Positions 5,455 to 7,628 of a stretch of DNA of 7,628 bases are shown here, piece by piece. The stretch comes from JAFGED01 sp964551295 (lineage in GTDB: Bacteria; Chloroflexota; Anaerolineae; B4-G1). The notes under the pieces are model-generated. The model made no database searches, was not told the origin of the DNA, and saw only the letters and a program-made list of their open reading frames with translations. The stretch's first letter is position 1. Every line of letters starts with the position of its first letter. Location: positions 1-7,628 of the forward strand of contig CAZKDJ010000194.1 in NCBI GenBank assembly GCA_964551295.1. Reading direction: 5' to 3'. A program made the position numbers and the translations under genes.

Positions 5455-7437
5455 TCATCCCTGGTACTGCTCCACGGTCTCGGTCAGTCTGAGCGACAGC
5501 TTGTTCAGGTCTTGGGCTGTTATTTCCACCTGGTTTGTGCTGGCCAGGCTTTGCTGTGTGGCCTGATTGATGTTCTGCATCGCCATGGCGATTTGCCCGA
5601 CGCCCGATGCCTGCTGCTGCCCGCCTGCTACCAACTGCATCGCCGCCTGCGCCGACTCGTCGATCACGTTCGTCAACTGCTCGATGACCGCTTGTGTTTC
5701 GGCTACCAGGTGCACGCCGTTGTCGACGACTTTTGTCCCCTCCTCTGTAGCTGTCACCGTCATATTGATGCCGCTTTGGATATCCGACAGGATGGCCTTG
5801 ACCTGCGCGGTGGCGTGCCTCGATTGTTGGGCCAGGTTGCGCACCTCGGCGGCGACGACGGCGAACCCCTTGCCGTGCTCTCCGGCGCGGGCGGCCTCGA
5901 CGGAGGCGTTGAGGGCCAGCATGTTGGACTGGACGGCGATGTTGCTTACAGTGGCGATGATCTCGCCGATCTGCTGAGTCTGCTCGGAGAGGGCCAGGAT
6001 ATTCTCGGCGATGGATTCGACGCGCTCTTTGATGTGCGCCATCTCTGCGATGTTCTCCCGCACTGCCTTTTGCCCCGCGCGGGAGGTCTCGACGGTGCGT
6101 TGGGAGCCATCCACGACCTCCTGGGCGCGCGTGACGGCCTGCTCGGAGATCGTCCTAACCTCTTCGACGGTGGTGGTGGTCTGGGAGATGGCGGCGGATT
6201 GCTCGTTGGCGCCTGACATCTGTTGCGTTGCCACTGCCAGCATCTCGGCCGCGGCGGCGCTCAGTTCGTGTACCGTCTGCTGTGTCTCCTGCAGCAGGCG
6301 GGCGTTCTCGATGGCGGTGGCCAACTGATCGGCCATCGTCTGCAACACCGTCGCATCTTTTTCGTCAAAGGCGCCTTCCTGTTTGCTCTGCACGTCCAGA
6401 GCGCCGATGACCTGGGCGCCCAGTTTGAGCGGCAGGGCCATCTCCGAATGGGTCTCAGGGAGCAAGGGGTTGTTAAAGTGTACGGCGTCGGTTCCCACGT
6501 CGAGGACGATGCGCGGTTCGCCGGTGCCGGTGACGTAACCCACGATCCCTTGCTCCCCCACCTTCAACCGGTGGCCCTTTTCCAGCATCCGTTGTCCGCC
6601 CTCGCTGTTGGCCGCCTGAAGTACGGCGTATTCTTCAGCTTCGTCCAGGAGAAAGATGCCGGTGTGATAGAACCCGAATTGCTCGCTGATCAGGTGGGTT
6701 ACCTGCGCCAGGAGGGCATCCAGGTCTCTGACAGAGATAGCCGTGCGGCTCACCTCGGCGGCGGCTTGCAGTTGGACGGACCGGCGCTCTAGGTCCCGAG
6801 TGCGGGCACTGAGCTGATGGTTGGTCTCGGCCAGAGAGCGCTCGTTGTTCCGGGCCAGCTCCAGAGCGTTGTTGAGGCTGCGCAGTGCGGCGAACAGCAG
6901 CACGGCCATCAAAGCGAAAATGCCGAATAGGATAAACAAATCCGCGAGGCCCATGGGTAAATCATAGGAGGGCAACTCGCCGATTAGCCCGGTTTCGAAT
7001 GCATAGATCAGCAGAACGGCCGCCATGCTCAGTGAGCCAAAGACCAGCGCTCCGACTCTGCCCATCAATAAGCCGGCCAGTAGAATAACCAGGAGATAGC
7101 CCGTGCTGGCCGTATTGCGTATGCCGCCGTAGTAGTAAAGCGCAAGAGTGAGGGCCACCAAGAGTGAAAACGATAACACAGCGCCGGCCGGTTGGACGTG
7201 ACCACGATGCATCAACAGGATGGCCCCTACGATTGCCGGAATCATCACCGCCATCGTGATCAAAGTAAATCTGCGGCTCTCAGGGTCTTGGTCGACGGCG
7301 ATCATAAAGGGCGTTACGGCGGTCACTATCACCAGCGTCGGCCATAAGATGGAGTTGAGCAGTTTTGCTTTGCGTGTTTTGTCTTCGTCTTGCTCAAAGA
7401 ACGGTGGGGCGGTCAGTTTACGAATTTTTTTCCACAT
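5455..7437 (-). CDS. Methyl-accepting chemotaxis protein: six TM helices, GAF, signalling domain
   Basis: A 660-residue inner-membrane chemoreceptor that would control the CheA encoded downstream. Six hydrophobic segments lie at about 27-47, 56-76, 82-102, 112-126, 127-147 and 162-186 with short loops, so there is no large periplasmic ligand domain. A helical linker (about 187-225) leads to a GAF domain (about 226-380) in the cytoplasm and then the coiled-coil signalling domain (about 385-660). The kinase-contact tip is clear: NMLALNASVEAARAGEHGKGFAVVA (505-529). No HAMP domain is seen. The protein ends in VEQYQG and lacks a CheR/CheB-tethering pentapeptide of the NWETF kind. The start has AGGAG 7 nt upstream and lies 18 nt after a closely related upstream receptor. 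The input could be a membrane signal or a small ligand bound by GAF; the sequence does not say which. Confidence 0.96.
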   Translation of the reverse strand: MWKKIRKLTAPPFFEQDEDKTRKAKLLNSILWPTLVIVTAVTPFMIAVDQDPESRRFTLITMAVMIPAIVGAILLMHRGHVQPAGAVLSFSLLVALTLALYYYGGIRNTASTGYLLVILLAGLLMGRVGALVFGSLSMAAVLLIYAFETGLIGELPSYDLPMGLADLFILFGIFALMAVLLFAALRSLNNALELARNNERSLAETNHQLSARTRDLERRSVQLQAAAEVSRTAISVRDLDALLAQVTHLISEQFGFYHTGIFLLDEAEEYAVLQAANSEGGQRMLEKGHRLKVGEQGIVGYVTGTGEPRIVLDVGTDAVHFNNPLLPETHSEMALPLKLGAQVIGALDVQSKQEGAFDEKDATVLQTMADQLATAIENARLLQETQQTVHELSAAAAEMLAVATQQMSGANEQSAAISQTTTTVEEVRTISEQAVTRAQEVVDGSQRTVETSRAGQKAVRENIAEMAHIKERVESIAENILALSEQTQQIGEIIATVSNIAVQSNMLALNASVEAARAGEHGKGFAVVAAEVRNLAQQSRHATAQVKAILSDIQSGINMTVTATEEGTKVVDNGVHLVAETQAVIEQLTNVIDESAQAAMQLVAGGQQQASGVGQIAMAMQNINQATQQSLASTNQVEITAQDLNKLSLRLTETVEQYQG

Positions 7438-7455
7438 GGCTCTGCTCCTATTTAG

Positions 7456-7628
7456 CTAGAGTTGATACTGCTCCACGATCTGGGACATGCTCTGGGCCAG
7501 TTCGTTCAAATCTTGTGCGGCCTTTTCCGCCTGGCGCGTGCTGGCCAGGCTCTGCTGTGTGGCCTGGTTGATATTCTGCATGGCCAGCGCGATCTGCTCG
7601 ACGCCCGACGCCTGCTGCTGCCCGCCCG
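7456..7628 (-). CDS. Methyl-accepting chemotaxis protein, C-terminal end only
   Basis: The window edge cuts this gene; only the last 56 residues are present, from GGQQQASGVEQIALAMQNIN to the end VEQYQL. They match the C terminus of the next receptor at 41 of 56 positions, with 28 of the first 30 identical, so the two are tandem paralogues. The fragment covers the end of the signalling coiled coil and says nothing about its sensor part. It also lacks a CheR-binding pentapeptide at its end. The stop TAG is followed after 18 nt by the next receptor's ATG, whose AGGAG site lies within that gap, which indicates co-transcription. Confidence 0.93.
   Translation of the reverse strand, partial: GGQQQASGVEQIALAMQNINQATQQSLASTRQAEKAAQDLNELAQSMSQIVEQYQL

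Overview
The window is a GC-rich bacterial chromosome segment. All protein genes lie on the minus strand, so the operon is read from the right edge to the left. Chloroflexota (Anaerolineae/Caldilineae-like) is the most plausible source. This is inferred from the receptor's six-helix membrane domain joined to GAF, a style common in that phylum, and from interspersed palindromic repeats. No phylogenetic marker in the window proves it.

Layout in transcription order: the last 56 residues of a chemoreceptor (7456-7628); a complete receptor with six membrane helices, GAF and an MCP signalling domain (5455-7437); a 125-nt gap holding a 98-bp element with perfect 15-bp inverted ends; a hybrid CheA kinase with a C-terminal receiver (3053-5329); an unknown 71-residue protein (2836-3051); a single-domain response regulator (2429-2824); CheB methylesterase (1320-2420); two tandem RsbT-like proteins that have lost the ATP-binding boxes (927-1313 and 553-930); and a second single-domain response regulator (140-556). 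Genes downstream of cheA are separated by 1 to 11 nt or overlap by ATGA, so they are probably one translationally coupled operon. Past the operon are an inverted pair of REP-like hairpins with GTAG feet (91-143), a near-consensus sigma-70 promoter (42-69), and the 5' part of a tRNA gene cut by the window edge (1-31).

Working model: the membrane receptors control CheA autophosphorylation. CheA passes phosphate to its own receiver, to the two stand-alone receivers and to CheB, which adjusts receptor methylation. CheR and CheW are not in the window and should lie upstream or elsewhere. The degenerate RsbT-like pair is the least expected part. RsbT belongs to partner-switching (stressosome) pathways, so the pair may link this array to such a pathway or act as non-catalytic binding proteins.

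There is no gene-free stretch above 300 bases. The two intergenic regions (32-139 and 5330-5454) hold the promoter and the repeats.
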